A DNA stretch of 64,000 nucleotides from Streptomyces sp. TBY4 (GCF_024213195.1 NZ_JANAVF010000005.1:62001-126000); one strand, 5' to 3'. Shown: positions 1 through 10,783, counted from the stretch's first letter. Notes: generated by a model not told the origin, from the letters alone. Numbers and translations are program-made.

Positions 1-2
1 AC

Positions 3-737
3 GTGGCCATGACCGGTGTCGCCCTCGGCTTCCTGCTCAACACCAGCCCGGTGTGGATGGCCACCCTCGTCGCGGTCATCGGCGCCATCGGCATGGAGCT
101 CATCCGCTCCCGCGGCAAGACCAGCGGCGACGTCGCGCTCGCGATGCTCTTCTACGGCGGCCTCGCCGGCGGCGTCATGATCATCAACATGGCTCCGGGC
201 GGCTCCACGACCAACCTGGTCAGCGCCATGTTCGGCTCGATCACCACGGTCGCCTCCGAGGACGTCACCGCGATGGCGATCCTCGCCGCCTTCGTCCTGG
301 CCGTCACCATCGGCCTGCGCAGGCAGCTCTTCGCCGTCTGCCAGGACGAGGAGTTCGCCCGGGTCACCGGCCTGCCGGTGCGCTTCCTCAACCTGCTGAT
401 CGCCGTCACGGCCGCCGTCACCGTCACGGTGGCGATGCGCATCGTGGGCCTGCTGCTGGTCAGCGCCATGATGGTGATCCCGGTCGCGGCCGCCCAGCGC
501 GTCACCCGCGGGTTCACCGCGACGCTGTCGCTGGCCATGGTGATCGCCCTGGTGGTCTCCCTGGCCGGTACGGCCTCCACGTACTACATGGACGCACCTT
601 CCGGCGCCACGATCGTGCTGCTCGCGATCGCCGTCTTCATGGTGATGACGGCGCTCTCCACTCCCCTGGCCCGGCGCCGGGCCAGGGCCGCCCGCGCCGC
701 CGAAGAAGTCTGCACGCGGGACGACGTGAAGATCTGA
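3..737 (+). CDS. znuB: Metal (zinc) ABC transporter permease, 5' end outside window
   Basis: Membrane permease of a metal-ion ABC importer (ABC-3 family), which moves zinc delivered by a binding protein across the cytoplasmic membrane. The visible 244 residues hold about six or seven hydrophobic segments in the ABC-3 arrangement, with a short arginine-rich cytoplasmic tail. The reading frame is open to the window edge, so the true start lies upstream. The Fur-type regulator starts 59 nt downstream on the same strand, the znu-zur order of Streptomyces, which is why zinc is preferred over manganese or iron. Substrate is inferred from that neighbour, not from the permease itself. Confidence 0.88.
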   Translation: MAMTGVALGFLLNTSPVWMATLVAVIGAIGMELIRSRGKTSGDVALAMLFYGGLAGGVMIINMAPGGSTTNLVSAMFGSITTVASEDVTAMAILAAFVLAVTIGLRRQLFAVCQDEEFARVTGLPVRFLNLLIAVTAAVTVTVAMRIVGLLLVSAMMVIPVAAAQRVTRGFTATLSLAMVIALVVSLAGTASTYYMDAPSGATIVLLAIAVFMVMTALSTPLARRRARAARAAEEVCTRDDVKI

Positions 738-796
738 AGACCTCGGGCCGTCGGCCGCCTGGCACAATGGGCCGCACCCGAGACGAGGAGGAACCG

Positions 797-1228
797 GTGG
801 CGACTGCGCCTGGCGAGATGAACACCGCGCCAGTACGAGGACGATCCACCCGGCAGCGGGCCGCCGTGGCGGCGGCGCTGGACGAGGTGGACGAGTTCCG
901 CAGTGCCCAGGAACTCCACGACATGCTCAAGCACCGCGGGGACTCCGTGGGCCTGACCACCGTCTACCGCACGCTGCAGTCCCTCGCGGACGCCGGCGAG
1001 GTCGACGTACTGCGCACCAGCGACGGCGAGTCCGTCTACCGGCGCTGCTCCACCGGGGACCACCACCACCACCTGGTCTGCCGCAAGTGCGGCAAGGCCG
1101 TGGAGGTGGAGGGCCCGGCCGTGGAGAAGTGGGCGGAGGCCATCGCGGCGGAACACGGCTTCGTGAACGTCGCCCACACGGTGGAGATCTTCGGCACCTG
1201 CGCGGACTGCGCGGCGGCCGCCTCCTAG
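797..1228 (+). CDS. zur: Fur-family zinc uptake repressor Zur
   Basis: Zinc-sensing repressor (143 aa) expected to shut off the adjacent importer when zinc is replete. An N-terminal winged helix (roughly residues 15-80) is followed by a metal-binding dimerisation domain with four histidines at about 89-92, a CxxC pair at 95/98 and a second CxxC at 135/138, the structural zinc site of the family. I chose the GTG at 797 because a GAGGAGG Shine-Dalgarno lies a few nt upstream and it gives normal family length; the frame is open much further upstream only because of high GC. It follows the permease by 59 nt and is probably cotranscribed. Its stop overlaps the convergent gene below by 4 nt. Confidence 0.93.
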   Translation: MATAPGEMNTAPVRGRSTRQRAAVAAALDEVDEFRSAQELHDMLKHRGDSVGLTTVYRTLQSLADAGEVDVLRTSDGESVYRRCSTGDHHHHLVCRKCGKAVEVEGPAVEKWAEAIAAEHGFVNVAHTVEIFGTCADCAAAAS

Positions 1229-1791
1229 AGCCGCTTCAGGTTCCGGTCGAGGATCGCCCGCAGCACGTCCTGCTGCCCGGGGCCCGCGAGGCCCCTCTTG
1301 GGGAGCAGCGCCCCGCCGATGATCTGCTTGTCGCCGGTGAAGACCATGAAGGTCGCGGGGGTCTCCGCGTAGCCCGCCAGCGCGCTCCAGCGCAGGTGGG
1401 TGGAGCCCTGAGCCGACTCGACGGTGACGCCCTCGCCGTCGACGAACGCCCGGCACTCCCCCGCCGCCGCCAGCAGTCCGCGGGTCGACCAGGCCATGAG
1501 CCGGTGGCCGAACAGCGCGAAGGCCCAGCCGAGGAGGCCCACCGCGGTCAGCCCCACGGCGGACCCGCCCGACTCGCCGTTCTGCGCGATGAGGACTACG
1601 GCGTACCCGGGCCCCACCAGGCCGACGAGGAAGAACGGCAGGCGCTGGCGGCGGCCCACCTTCGACCGGCCGCGTGCCCGCAGGCCCTCTGCCATGTCGG
1701 CGATGGTCGGCGTGTAGCGGAGCTCGACCGCCCGTCCCGCCGATGCCGACTCGTGTATCCGGTACAGCTGATCCCCGCTCGTGTCGTCCAT
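1225..1791 (-). CDS. YcxB-like membrane protein
   Basis: 188-aa protein of unknown function. Two adjacent hydrophobic segments (about residues 50-65 and 78-95) are followed by a soluble C-terminal half resembling YcxB-like C-terminal domains (pattern WSALAGYAETPATFMVF, then an aliphatic segment ending LLPKRGL). It is convergent with zur, sharing 4 nt at the stops, and lies upstream of uppS on the same strand with only 22 nt between the uppS stop and its start, so the two are not in the expected transcription order for one operon. Family assignment is from the residue pattern only. Confidence 0.75.
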   Translation of the reverse strand: MDDTSGDQLYRIHESASAGRAVELRYTPTIADMAEGLRARGRSKVGRRQRLPFFLVGLVGPGYAVVLIAQNGESGGSAVGLTAVGLLGWAFALFGHRLMAWSTRGLLAAAGECRAFVDGEGVTVESAQGSTHLRWSALAGYAETPATFMVFTGDKQIIGGALLPKRGLAGPGQQDVLRAILDRNLKRL

Positions 1792-1813
1792 GAGCGGGGA
1801 TCCTAGTGCCAGC

Positions 1814-2632
1814 TCAGGCGGAGCTCTCGGGCTGGTTCGGGACGGCGCCGCCGAAGCGGCGGTCGCGCTGGGCGTACTCGTAGCAGGCCGCCCACAGGTC
1901 GCGGCGGTCGAAGTCGGGCCACAAGGTGTCCTGGAAGACCATCTCGGCGTACGCGCTCTGCCAGATCAGGTAGTTGGACGTGCGCTGCTCGCCGCTCGGG
2001 CGCAGGAACAGGTCCACGTCCGGCATGTCCGGGTAGTACATGTACTTCGCGAAGGTCTTCTCGTTGACCTTCGAGGGGTCCAGCTTGCCGGCGGCGACGT
2101 CGCGGGCGATCGCCTGCGCCGCGTCCGCGATCTCGGCGCGGCCGCCGTAGTTGACGCAGAAGTACAGGGTCATCGCGTCGTTGTCGACGGTCTGCTCCTG
2201 CGCGACCTGGAGCTCCTGGACGACCGACTTCCACATCTTCGGCATGCGGCCGGTCCAGCGGATGCGGATGCCCAGCTCGTTCATCTCGTCGCGGCGGCGC
2301 CGGATGACGTCGCGGTTGAAGTTCATGAGGAAGCGCACCTCGTCGGGCGAGCGCTTCCAGTTCTCCGTCGAGAAGGCGTACAGGGAGAGGTTCTTGACGC
2401 CCATCTCCAGGCAGCCCTTGAGCACGTCGAGCACAACGCCCTCGCCCACCTTGTGGCCCTCGGTGCGCGGCAGCCCGCGCTCCTTGGCCCAGCGGCCGTT
2501 GCCGTCCATGACGATCGCGACGTGGTTCGGCACGAGCTCGCCGGGGATCTTCGGCGGACGCTCACCGGACGGGTGCGGCTCGGGAACCTTGTACTCGCGG
2601 CGAGAGCGCCCCAGAATCCCGCGTCGTGCCAT
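1814..2632 (-). CDS. uppS: Isoprenyl transferase (cis-prenyltransferase, UppS family)
   Basis: Condenses isopentenyl diphosphate onto an allylic primer in Z configuration to make the polyprenyl (undecaprenyl-type) carrier for cell-wall precursors. 272 aa. The catalytic motif VMDGNGRWA has Asp43, and the C-terminal LRPSGE and the following tryptophan-rich segment are the diphosphate-binding and dimer signature. The ATG at 2632 gives the usual N-terminus; the frame continues upstream without a stop, but that extension overlaps recO. The recO stop is 12 nt upstream, so recO-uppS form an operon. Streptomyces often carry two such enzymes, so product chain length cannot be read from sequence. Confidence 0.93.
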   Translation of the reverse strand: MARRGILGRSRREYKVPEPHPSGERPPKIPGELVPNHVAIVMDGNGRWAKERGLPRTEGHKVGEGVVLDVLKGCLEMGVKNLSLYAFSTENWKRSPDEVRFLMNFNRDVIRRRRDEMNELGIRIRWTGRMPKMWKSVVQELQVAQEQTVDNDAMTLYFCVNYGGRAEIADAAQAIARDVAAGKLDPSKVNEKTFAKYMYYPDMPDVDLFLRPSGEQRTSNYLIWQSAYAEMVFQDTLWPDFDRRDLWAACYEYAQRDRRFGGAVPNQPESSA

Positions 2633-2643
2633 GTGCCCAGCTC

Positions 2644-3390
2644 CTATTTCTCGACGTATCGAAGGGAGCGTAGCCCGCGCTCCAGATGCCAGTGCAAGTA
2701 GGCGGAGACCAGCCCGCTGCCCTCCCGCACGTGGCGCGCCTCGCACGCGTCGGCATGCCCCCAGTCGCCCGTCAGCAGCGCGCTGAGCAGGGCGATGGCC
2801 TCCGACGAGGGTACGACGCTGCCGGGAACGCGGCAGTCGCCGCATATGACCCCGCCCGCGGCGACGGAGAAGTGCCGGTTGGGGCCGTGGATCCCGCACT
2901 TCGCGCAGTCGTCGAAGCTGGGCGCGTAGCCGTTGACGGCGAGGGAGCGCAGCAGGAAGGCGTCGAGGATGAGGTTCGGTGCGTGCTCGCCGCGCGAGAG
3001 GGTGCGCAGGGCGCCGACGAGCAGCAGGTACTGCTGCACGGCGGGCTCACCCTCGTGGTCGGTGAACCGCTCGGCGGTCTCCAGCATCGCGGTGCCGGCG
3101 GTGTAGCGGGCGTAGTCGGTGACGATGCCGTTGCCGTACGGAGCGATGATCTGGGTCTGCGTGCAGAGCGGCAGGCTGCGGCCGATCAGTTCGCCGCCGC
3201 GCGAGAAGAACTGCACGTCGGCGTGGGAGAAAGGTTCCAGCCCGGCGCCGAACTTGGACTTGGTGCGCCGGACGCCGCGGGCGACGGCCCGGACCCGGCC
3301 GTGGCCACGGGTCAGGAGCGTGATGATGCGGTCCGCCTCACCCAGCTTCTGGGTGCGCAGCACGATGCCGTCGTCGCGGAACAGACTCAT
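2644..3390 (-). CDS. recO: DNA repair protein RecO
   Basis: RecFOR-pathway protein that anneals DNA and helps RecA load onto SSB-coated gaps. 248 aa from the ATG at 3390; a second ATG 9 nt upstream (3399) is equally possible because the weak AGGA lies 2 nt from it and 11 nt from the inner one. The N-terminal OB-fold ([17 protein letters not shown]) is followed by a helical domain and a four-cysteine zinc site (CAKCG and a later CGDC). It is followed by uppS with 12 nt spacing. A strong hairpin upstream at 3442-3474 belongs to the permease gene that precedes it. Confidence 0.93.
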   Translation of the reverse strand: MSLFRDDGIVLRTQKLGEADRIITLLTRGHGRVRAVARGVRRTKSKFGAGLEPFSHADVQFFSRGGELIGRSLPLCTQTQIIAPYGNGIVTDYARYTAGTAMLETAERFTDHEGEPAVQQYLLLVGALRTLSRGEHAPNLILDAFLLRSLAVNGYAPSFDDCAKCGIHGPNRHFSVAAGGVICGDCRVPGSVVPSSEAIALLSALLTGDWGHADACEARHVREGSGLVSAYLHWHLERGLRSLRYVEK

Positions 3391-3441
3391 GGAGCCCATT
3401 GTCCTGTACCCCACCGACAGGAGGGACCCGCGAACGGCAGC

Positions 3442-3474
3442 GTCCCCCGCCGGGCACGAGGCCCGGCGGGGGAC
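3442..3474 (-). terminator. Strong GC hairpin terminator of the NCS2 permease
   Basis: Perfect inverted repeat with 14-bp arms (3442-3455 and 3461-3474) and a 5-nt loop, 15 nt downstream of the permease stop. There is no U-tract, as is usual for Streptomyces terminators. It separates the permease from recO. Confidence 0.85.
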
Positions 3475-3488
3475 ACCCCTTGGGAGGA

Positions 3489-4982
3489 TCAGGCGGTCGG
3501 TGCCGGGGCGGGCTCGCCCTCGCCCGACTGGGCCGGAATGGCTGCCGTGGGCTCGTCGTCCGCGGCGGCGACGTCCTTCGACGCGTCGGGCTTCGGAGCG
3601 TCGGCCTGCGGGGCGCTGTGCGCGTCGCCCTTGCCCAGACCGTTGAAGATCAGGTTCAGGACGATGGCGGCCGTGGCACCGAGCGTCACACCGCTGTTGA
3701 GGAGCGAGGAGAGATCCGCGTCCATGTGCTCCTTGAAGAGGACCGGGACGGTGGCGGGGAGCAGCGCGAAGGCCAGGGAGACGCCCACGATGAGCGCGTT
3801 CTTCTCCTCCTTGAGGTCGACCTTGGCCAGGGTCTGGATGCCCGCCAGGGCGACCATCGCGAACATCACGGTCGCGGCGCCGCCGAGCACTCCGTGCGGA
3901 ACGGCGGCGACCACCGCGGCGGCCTTGGGGAGCAGACCGAGCACGATCATGAACACACCCGCGGCGACCACGACGAAGCGGCTCTTGACCTTGGTCATGC
4001 GGACCAGGCCGACGTTCTCCGCGAAGGCCACGTACGGGAAGGAGTTCAGGACACCGCCGAGGGCGGTCGCGGCACCGTCGGCACGCAGGGCGCGGGCCAC
4101 GGTCTCGCTGTCGATGTCCTTGCCGACGATGTCGCCGACGGCGTAGGTGTCACCGGTGGTCTCGACCATGGTGATCAGCATGACGATGAGCATCAGCACG
4201 ATCGGGAACCACTCGAACTTCGGGGCGCCGTAGTAGAACGGCGTGGTGATGCCGATCCAGTCCGAGTCGCTCACGTTGCCGAACTTGGCGTCGCCGAGCA
4301 GGAAGGCGACGGCGGTGCCGCCGACCAGGCCGAGCAGGATCGAGATGCTGTTGAGGAAGGGCTTGCCGAGCTTCATCAGGATGAGGATGAAGAGCATCGT
4401 GCCGCCGGCGTAGGCGAAGTGCTTCGGGTCACCGAAGTCGGGGCTGCCGAGGCCGCCCGCGGCGTCGTTCAGTCCGACCGGGATCAGCACGATGCCGAGG
4501 ACGGTGATCACCGTGCCGGTGACGACCGGCGGGAAGAGCCGCATGATCATGCCGAAGGCCTTGGGGGGCAGCCAGGCGAAGGCGAAGGTGGCGATACCGG
4601 CCGTGATGACCGCGCCGTAGATGACGAGGAGGCCCGCCGTCCCGCCGCCCGCTCCGAGACCTATGGCGATCATCGGGGACACCGCGGTGAAGGTGACGCC
4701 CTGGATCAGGGGCAGCCGCGCACCGATCCTGCCGATGCCCCACGCCTGGATGATCGAGGCGATACCGCAGGTGAGGAGGTCGGCATTGATCAGGTAGACC
4801 AGCTGCTCGGCGGAGAGCCCGAGGGCGCCACCGACGATGATCGGAACGATCACCGCACCGGCGTAGAACGCGAGTACGTGCTGGAAGCCGTACAGCGCAA
4901 GCTTGGGGAGGGGGAGCACCTCGTCGACCGGGTGCGTGCTCTGCTTTCCGGTGGCGGAAAGCGGTGCGGCGACACGTGCCAT
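3489..4982 (-). CDS. NCS2-family nucleobase:cation symporter (uracil/xanthine permease)
   Basis: Membrane importer of uracil, xanthine or another purine, driven by a proton gradient. 497 aa with about 12-14 hydrophobic segments, the NCS2 core pattern with an opening YGFQHVLAFYAG helix and conserved segments such as TCGIASIIQ and FPYVAFAENVGLVRMT. The C-terminal 45 residues are hydrophilic, rich in Ala/Pro/Glu. I start at the ATG at 4982, which has AAGG about 6 nt upstream; an in-frame start at 5117 would add 45 Pro/Ser-rich residues. It is monocistronic with a long upstream region (see 4983-5704). Substrate cannot be fixed from sequence. Confidence 0.88.
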   Translation of the reverse strand: MARVAAPLSATGKQSTHPVDEVLPLPKLALYGFQHVLAFYAGAVIVPIIVGGALGLSAEQLVYLINADLLTCGIASIIQAWGIGRIGARLPLIQGVTFTAVSPMIAIGLGAGGGTAGLLVIYGAVITAGIATFAFAWLPPKAFGMIMRLFPPVVTGTVITVLGIVLIPVGLNDAAGGLGSPDFGDPKHFAYAGGTMLFILILMKLGKPFLNSISILLGLVGGTAVAFLLGDAKFGNVSDSDWIGITTPFYYGAPKFEWFPIVLMLIVMLITMVETTGDTYAVGDIVGKDIDSETVARALRADGAATALGGVLNSFPYVAFAENVGLVRMTKVKSRFVVVAAGVFMIVLGLLPKAAAVVAAVPHGVLGGAATVMFAMVALAGIQTLAKVDLKEEKNALIVGVSLAFALLPATVPVLFKEHMDADLSSLLNSGVTLGATAAIVLNLIFNGLGKGDAHSAPQADAPKPDASKDVAAADDEPTAAIPAQSGEGEPAPAPTA

Positions 4983-5207
4983 CTCTGCCTTGCCCTTCAA
5001 TGAGGTAGGTAACTGAGAGGAAGCTGAAGGAAGCGGGGGGGAAGCGGGGGAAGCGGGTTGTCCCTGCCGAAGTGGGTCGTTAACCCGTTGATCCGTCAGG
5101 GCGGCCCTTGCGTCCACGTGAATCGAAGCTCCGCGGTGTTACCGCCGGCGTCTCCTCGTGTGACCGGAATTGAACGCCTGTGGGGCCGCTCACAGATATC
5201 GTCGGCT

Positions 5208-5222
5208 TCTACAAAATGTAGA
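5208..5222. promoter_or_regulatory. Inverted repeat, possible operator
   Basis: TCTACA-AAA-TGTAGA is a perfect 6-3-6 inverted repeat about 225 nt upstream of the permease start. It is unusually AT-rich for this genome and resembles the operator of a dimeric repressor. The binding factor is unknown. Confidence 0.35.
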
Positions 5223-5648
5223 CCCGGGGGCCCCAGGGCTCTGGAGGTTTCTCCAGTGGTGGAGACCCCCGGCGTCGACTATGGCCAACGATTCACGGAA
5301 CGGCGGCTTCCCGCTGCGCGAACGCGAAGGCCATGGCCGATGACGTGCGGGTTAACGCTCCACGGGGCGTTCGGCGACGCAAACCAGAAGGCCCCGTTCC
5401 GTCCGTCCACCTGGTGGAAACACCCCGTACGGATGGGACGCCTCCGCGGTTCACAGCACGCGGAAGGATCTCCGAAACGGGGGCATGAGGCCCGATCGTT
5501 ACCTCAGAATGTGCCGGTTTCGCCCACACCTTGAGACGCGGCCGCGTCCGAAACCACCAGGGCCCCCGAGCCGGCCGCCACAGCAGCCGTCACGGCGGCA
5601 GGCACGGCGCCGGCCCGCCCCGGCCTTCCGGGACCTGCGGGGACGGCG

Positions 5649-5692
5649 CGTAGGCCCGTAGGAGACCAGTCCGGGTCCCCTACGGGCCTACG
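5649..5692 (-). terminator. Hairpin terminator of the TerB-like gene
   Basis: Perfect 14-bp inverted repeat (5649-5662 and 5679-5692) with a 16-nt loop, starting 13 nt beyond the TerB-like stop codon. Confidence 0.8.
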
Positions 5693-5704
5693 GCGCCTAC
5701 GTCC

Positions 5705-6400
5705 CTACGGCGCCCGGACCGCCGACAGCAGCCGGGCGACCTCGTCCGTGTCGATCCGCAGCGCCGCACCCACGGTCGCCAGGACCTCGCGCTCCGCGGG
5801 GATGTACGGGCCGTCCGCCAGCGCGACGCGCGCGCCCTGCAGCAGGATCGATTCGCGGCCCGGGCCGGCCAGGTGCGGGGCCAGCGGCTCCAGGGCCTCG
5901 TGCAGCTCGATCGAGAGCGCGGCGCCGTAGCAGTCGGGGCCGTCGTAGAGCCCGAGCCGGCCCTCCTCGGCGGCCAGCCCCTCCACGAGGGACTCCAGCT
6001 GCTCCTCGGTGCAGTCCTGGAACCCGGCGGACCGTACGGCGGCCACCGCGGCCTCCAGCGCGCTGCGCGAGGCCGTCCCGCCGGCGGCCAGCACGGCCAG
6101 GGTCACGGTGTGCACGGCGTCGCGCAGCAGCGCGGAGAAGCGGGTGGTGGTGAGGTGGTCCAGGACCTCGGTGCCGAAGTGCTCGCGGCAGCCCTGGCAC
6201 TCGACGACGGGGCCCGCCTGCCCGCGGGGCAGCACCGGCACGCCGAGGACGGTGAACCGGCGACGCCCGGTGCGCCGGCGGTAGTTGCGGTCGCCACCGC
6301 AGTCGGGGCAGAAGAACTCCCCGTCCCCCACGGTGCTCCAGGTGGTGCGGATACCCCAGACCGTCAGCTTCCGGCCGTCCCCACCCCGAACTGGCAGCAC
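5705..6400 (-). CDS. Zinc-ribbon plus TerB-like protein
   Basis: 231-aa cytoplasmic protein. Residues 31-71 contain two CxxC pairs (C31/C34 and C68/C71), a zinc ribbon. From about residue 80 an acidic, helical domain follows with the TerB pattern (a duplicated block with HTVTLAVLAAGGTAS and later LLQGARVALADGPYIPAERE). TerB-type domains are metal-binding helical bundles linked to tellurite and stress responses; the exact role here is unknown. The GTG at 6400 is chosen because GGAGG sits 6 nt upstream; earlier in-frame starts would run into the divergent gene. Divergent to the SDR gene. Confidence 0.82.
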   Translation of the reverse strand: MLPVRGGDGRKLTVWGIRTTWSTVGDGEFFCPDCGGDRNYRRRTGRRRFTVLGVPVLPRGQAGPVVECQGCREHFGTEVLDHLTTTRFSALLRDAVHTVTLAVLAAGGTASRSALEAAVAAVRSAGFQDCTEEQLESLVEGLAAEEGRLGLYDGPDCYGAALSIELHEALEPLAPHLAGPGRESILLQGARVALADGPYIPAEREVLATVGAALRIDTDEVARLLSAVRAP

Positions 6401-6540
6401 GTCGCACCTCCGTAACCTTCCGGCAACATCGCCGGGTTGGCGTGATGTTAGCCACATCGGTGAGGATGCGTCAGTCGTGTGACAGGACAACATCGCCCGG
6501 CCCCCGTACTTGGCCGATCTGCGCCCCTGCTCCGCGCCCC

Positions 6541-6546
6541 TACCCT
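6541..6546 (+). promoter_or_regulatory. -10 element of a leaderless promoter (SDR gene)
   Basis: TACCCT lies 7 nt before the ATG at 6554, and no Shine-Dalgarno is present, so transcription should start at or next to the A of the start codon. Confidence 0.6.
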
Positions 6547-6553
6547 CTGCCGC

Positions 6554-7312
6554 ATGAACGAGAAGTCCTGCCTGGTCACCGGAGCCGCGAGCGGCATCGG
6601 CCGGGCCACGGCCCTGCTGCTGGCCCGCTCCGGCGCCCGGGTGACCGCGTCCGACGTCAACGGCCCCGGCCTGCGGGCTCTCGCCGCCCAGCTGGCCGGC
6701 GAGGGCCACGAGATCACCGCGGTGACCGGTGACGTGTCCGATCCGGGGGCCAACCGCGCCATGGTGGAGGCCGCGGTCGGCGCGTACGGGCGGCTCGACG
6801 TCGCCGTGGCGAACGCCGGGGTGCTCCCTCTTTCGGATGTACGGGAGACCAGCCCGGAGGACTGGGACCGGGTCATGGCCATCGACGGCCGGGGCATGTT
6901 CCTGACCTGCAAGTACGCCATCGAGGCCATGACGGCGCAGCCGCGGCCCGGCGGGGCGCTGGTCTGCGTGTCCTCGATCTCGGGGGTGGCCGGGCAGGCG
7001 CGCCAGGCCGCGTACGGCCCGGCGAAGTTCGTGGCCTCGGGGCTGACCAAACACCTCGCGGTGGAATGGGCCGCGCACGGGATCCGGGTCAACGCCGTGG
7101 CCCCCGGGACCATCCGTACGGAGCGGGTGCTGGCGCTGACGGACGAGCCGGGCGGGCCGGAGTACCTGGAGGAGATCGCGGCGGCCCACCCGATGGGCCG
7201 GCTCGGCGAACCGGAGGAGGTGGCCCGCGTCATCGCCTTCCTCGCCTCGGACGCGGCCTCGTTCGTGACGGGCGTCGTCCTGCCGGTGGACGGCGGCTAC
7301 CTGGCCCGCTGA
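6554..7312 (+). CDS. Short-chain dehydrogenase/reductase (FabG-like SDR)
   Basis: NAD(P)-dependent oxidoreductase of the classical SDR family, 252 aa. The cofactor motif TGAASGIG spans residues 9-16, NAG is present near 88, and the catalytic YxxxK is Y154/K158 with the serine about 13 residues earlier. The C-terminus SFVTGVVLPVDGGYL is typical of FabG/3-oxoacyl-reductase-like enzymes. Substrate is not predictable. It appears leaderless (TACCCT box 7 nt upstream). It is followed by a bidirectional hairpin shared with leuA. Confidence 0.88.
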   Translation: MNEKSCLVTGAASGIGRATALLLARSGARVTASDVNGPGLRALAAQLAGEGHEITAVTGDVSDPGANRAMVEAAVGAYGRLDVAVANAGVLPLSDVRETSPEDWDRVMAIDGRGMFLTCKYAIEAMTAQPRPGGALVCVSSISGVAGQARQAAYGPAKFVASGLTKHLAVEWAAHGIRVNAVAPGTIRTERVLALTDEPGGPEYLEEIAAAHPMGRLGEPEEVARVIAFLASDAASFVTGVVLPVDGGYLAR

Positions 7313-7344
7313 GACCCCCGGAAGCCGAGGTCCCCGGAAATGGC

Positions 7345-7381
7345 GGAACCCCGCCCCTCCGCAAGGGAGGGACGGGGTTCC
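7345..7381. terminator. Bidirectional terminator between SDR gene and leuA
   Basis: Inverted repeat with arms GGAACCCCG-CCCCTCC and GGGAGGG-ACGGGGTTCC around a GCAA loop. It lies between the convergent stops of the SDR gene and leuA and can serve both. Confidence 0.8.
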
Positions 7382-7394
7382 GGCGCGGAAGGGT

Positions 7395-9422
<2,028 letters not shown>

Positions 9423-9474
9423 TCAGGCCGATCCCTCAATAAGCACGCAATTCGTACGTACGATCACATCATCA

Positions 9475-9531
9475 CCAACCATGGTGACGCACACTCGATC
9501 CCACTCGACCGGCCTCACGGTTGGCTACGTT
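9475..9531 (+). promoter_or_regulatory. Upstream hairpin and leaderless -10 box of tnpB
   Basis: CCAACC (9475-9480) and GGTTGG (9519-9524) can pair, a possible element-end structure. TACGTT (9526-9531) sits 8 nt before the tnpB ATG and there is no Shine-Dalgarno. A perfect 12-bp palindrome (TCGTACGTACGA, 9452-9463) lies just upstream. The left boundary of the element is not resolved. Confidence 0.4.
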
Positions 9532-9539
9532 CACCAGCC

Positions 9540-10745
9540 ATGAAGCTGGTGGTGCAGGTCAAGCTGCTGCCGACGCCCACACAGGCGTCGGCGCTCGCAG
9601 CGACCCTCCGGGCCTGCAACGAGGCCGCCTCATGGGCGGCCGGCATGGCCTTCACCCACGAGGCGTACAGCAACTTCGACCTGCGCAGGCACACCTACGG
9701 CGAGGTGAAGGCGCGCTGGGGGCTGGGCGCGCAGGCCGCACAGCACTCGATCAAGAAGGCGGCCGATGCCTGTACGGCCCTGCAGGCGAGACTGCGGATC
9801 CGAAGGACAGGCGGACCGCTTTCACAACGACACCGCCCGGCCGGAGGCAAGCCGCTGTCCTTCCGGTCCGACGCAGCCCAGCCCTATGACGACCGCATGC
9901 TGTCCTGGCAGGTCGAAGCCGGCACGATCTCGATCTGGACGACGAGCGGGCGCCTCAAGGCCGTGCGCATCACGGCCGGTGCCGAACAGCTCGCCCTACT
10001 GGCAGCCCACCGACGGGGCGAGTCCGACTTGCTGCAGCGCGACGGGGTCTGGTTCCTGCTCGCGACGTGCGAAGTTCCCGAGGCGGAGCTGAACGCCGAT
10101 CCGGTGGACTTCCTCGGCGTGGACCTCGGGATCGTCAACATCGCGACGACCTCGGACGGCGAGATCATGGTCGGGCGGCAGCTCAACCGGCTACGGAAAC
10201 GTGACCGGGACCTGCGCACCAAACTTCAACGCAAGGGAACCAAATCCGCCAGGCGCCGCATCCAGCGCAGGCGCCGCAAGGAAGCCCGGCGGACCCGGGA
10301 CGTCAATCACAAGATCGCCAAACACATCGTGGCCGAGGCTGAACGCACCGGGCGCGGAATCGGTCTGGAGGACCTGACCGGCATCCGCGAACGGGTACGG
10401 CTGAAGAAGCCCCAACGGGCCATGGTGCACAGCTGGGCCTTCGCCCAGCTCGGCGCGTTCATCACCTACAAGGCCCGCCGGGCAGGCGTGCCGGTCGTGT
10501 ACGTCGATCCGGCGAACACCTCCCGCACCTGCTCCGAGTGCGGCCACATCGACAAGGCGAACCGGACCTCCCAGGCCCGCTTCGCGTGCCGGTCCTGCGG
10601 ATTCGTTGATCACGCGGACCGCAACGGCTCCCGCAACATCCGCGCACGCGCGCAGATGCTGTGGCGAAGCGGGGCCCCGTCATCGGCCCCCGCCGTCCCG
10701 CACCCGCGGGACGGCCGGACGCGGGCGACGCAGCACAGCCAGTGA
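9540..10745 (+). CDS. tnpB: TnpB, IS200/IS605-type (IS1341-like) RNA-guided nuclease
   Basis: 401-aa TnpB. The RuvC nuclease triad is intact: D195 in GVDLGIVN, E277 in GLEDLTG and D360 in DRNGSRN. A four-cysteine zinc finger (CSECG, then CRSCG) lies between the last two, and a strongly basic helical stretch follows the first. The N-terminus starts with the typical OrfB helix-turn-helix pattern ending at PTPTQASALAATLRACNEAASW. No tnpA is adjacent, so it is a tnpB-only element. It lies between leuA and the M4 protease gene. TnpB proteins use an RNA made from the gene's 3' end and cut DNA beside a short motif; see 10761-10783. Confidence 0.9.
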   Translation: MKLVVQVKLLPTPTQASALAATLRACNEAASWAAGMAFTHEAYSNFDLRRHTYGEVKARWGLGAQAAQHSIKKAADACTALQARLRIRRTGGPLSQRHRPAGGKPLSFRSDAAQPYDDRMLSWQVEAGTISIWTTSGRLKAVRITAGAEQLALLAAHRRGESDLLQRDGVWFLLATCEVPEAELNADPVDFLGVDLGIVNIATTSDGEIMVGRQLNRLRKRDRDLRTKLQRKGTKSARRRIQRRRRKEARRTRDVNHKIAKHIVAEAERTGRGIGLEDLTGIRERVRLKKPQRAMVHSWAFAQLGAFITYKARRAGVPVVYVDPANTSRTCSECGHIDKANRTSQARFACRSCGFVDHADRNGSRNIRARAQMLWRSGAPSSAPAVPHPRDGRTRATQHSQ

Positions 10746-10760
10746 TGCGCCGTAACGCAA

Positions 10761-10783
10761 GTCCCGTCGCCTCCGCTACGGAC
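10761..10783 (+). ncRNA. Candidate 3' scaffold hairpin of the TnpB guide RNA
   Basis: About 15 nt after the tnpB stop, arms around 10761-10770 and 10775-10783 form a stem of about nine pairs with one bulge and one mismatch. TnpB guide RNAs typically run from the gene's 3' end through such a stem to the element's right end, and the next 16-20 nt of flanking DNA act as guide. If so, the guide would begin near 10784. Boundary and RNA are inferred. Confidence 0.4.

Larger units (their letters stand above)
4983..5704. other. Long intergenic/leader region upstream of the NCS2 permease
   Basis: 722 nt without a convincing gene. Reading from the permease side, it holds a purine tract with three GAAGCGGGG repeats (about 5019-5057), a 15-bp inverted repeat at 5208-5222, a small perfect hairpin (CTGGAG-GTTT-CTCCAG, 5241-5256) and the terminator of the TerB gene at 5649-5692. 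A 78-codon frame at 5293-5529 on the minus strand has no coding signature. I do not recognise a purine or uracil riboswitch. Confidence 0.6.

Noticed and set aside
3399..5003. 534-codon plus-strand frame opposite the NCS2 permease
   Set aside because: Mirror of the permease frame; composition is extreme (Asp/Gly/Arg/Glu) with no domain. Typical high-GC shadow.
4983..5300. Purine riboswitch upstream of the NCS2 permease
   Set aside because: The three-way junction core with its conserved loop bases is not visible; only an inverted repeat and a small hairpin.
5293..5529. 78-codon minus-strand frame as a small gene
   Set aside because: No ribosome site, no recognisable pattern, and composition like random intergenic DNA.
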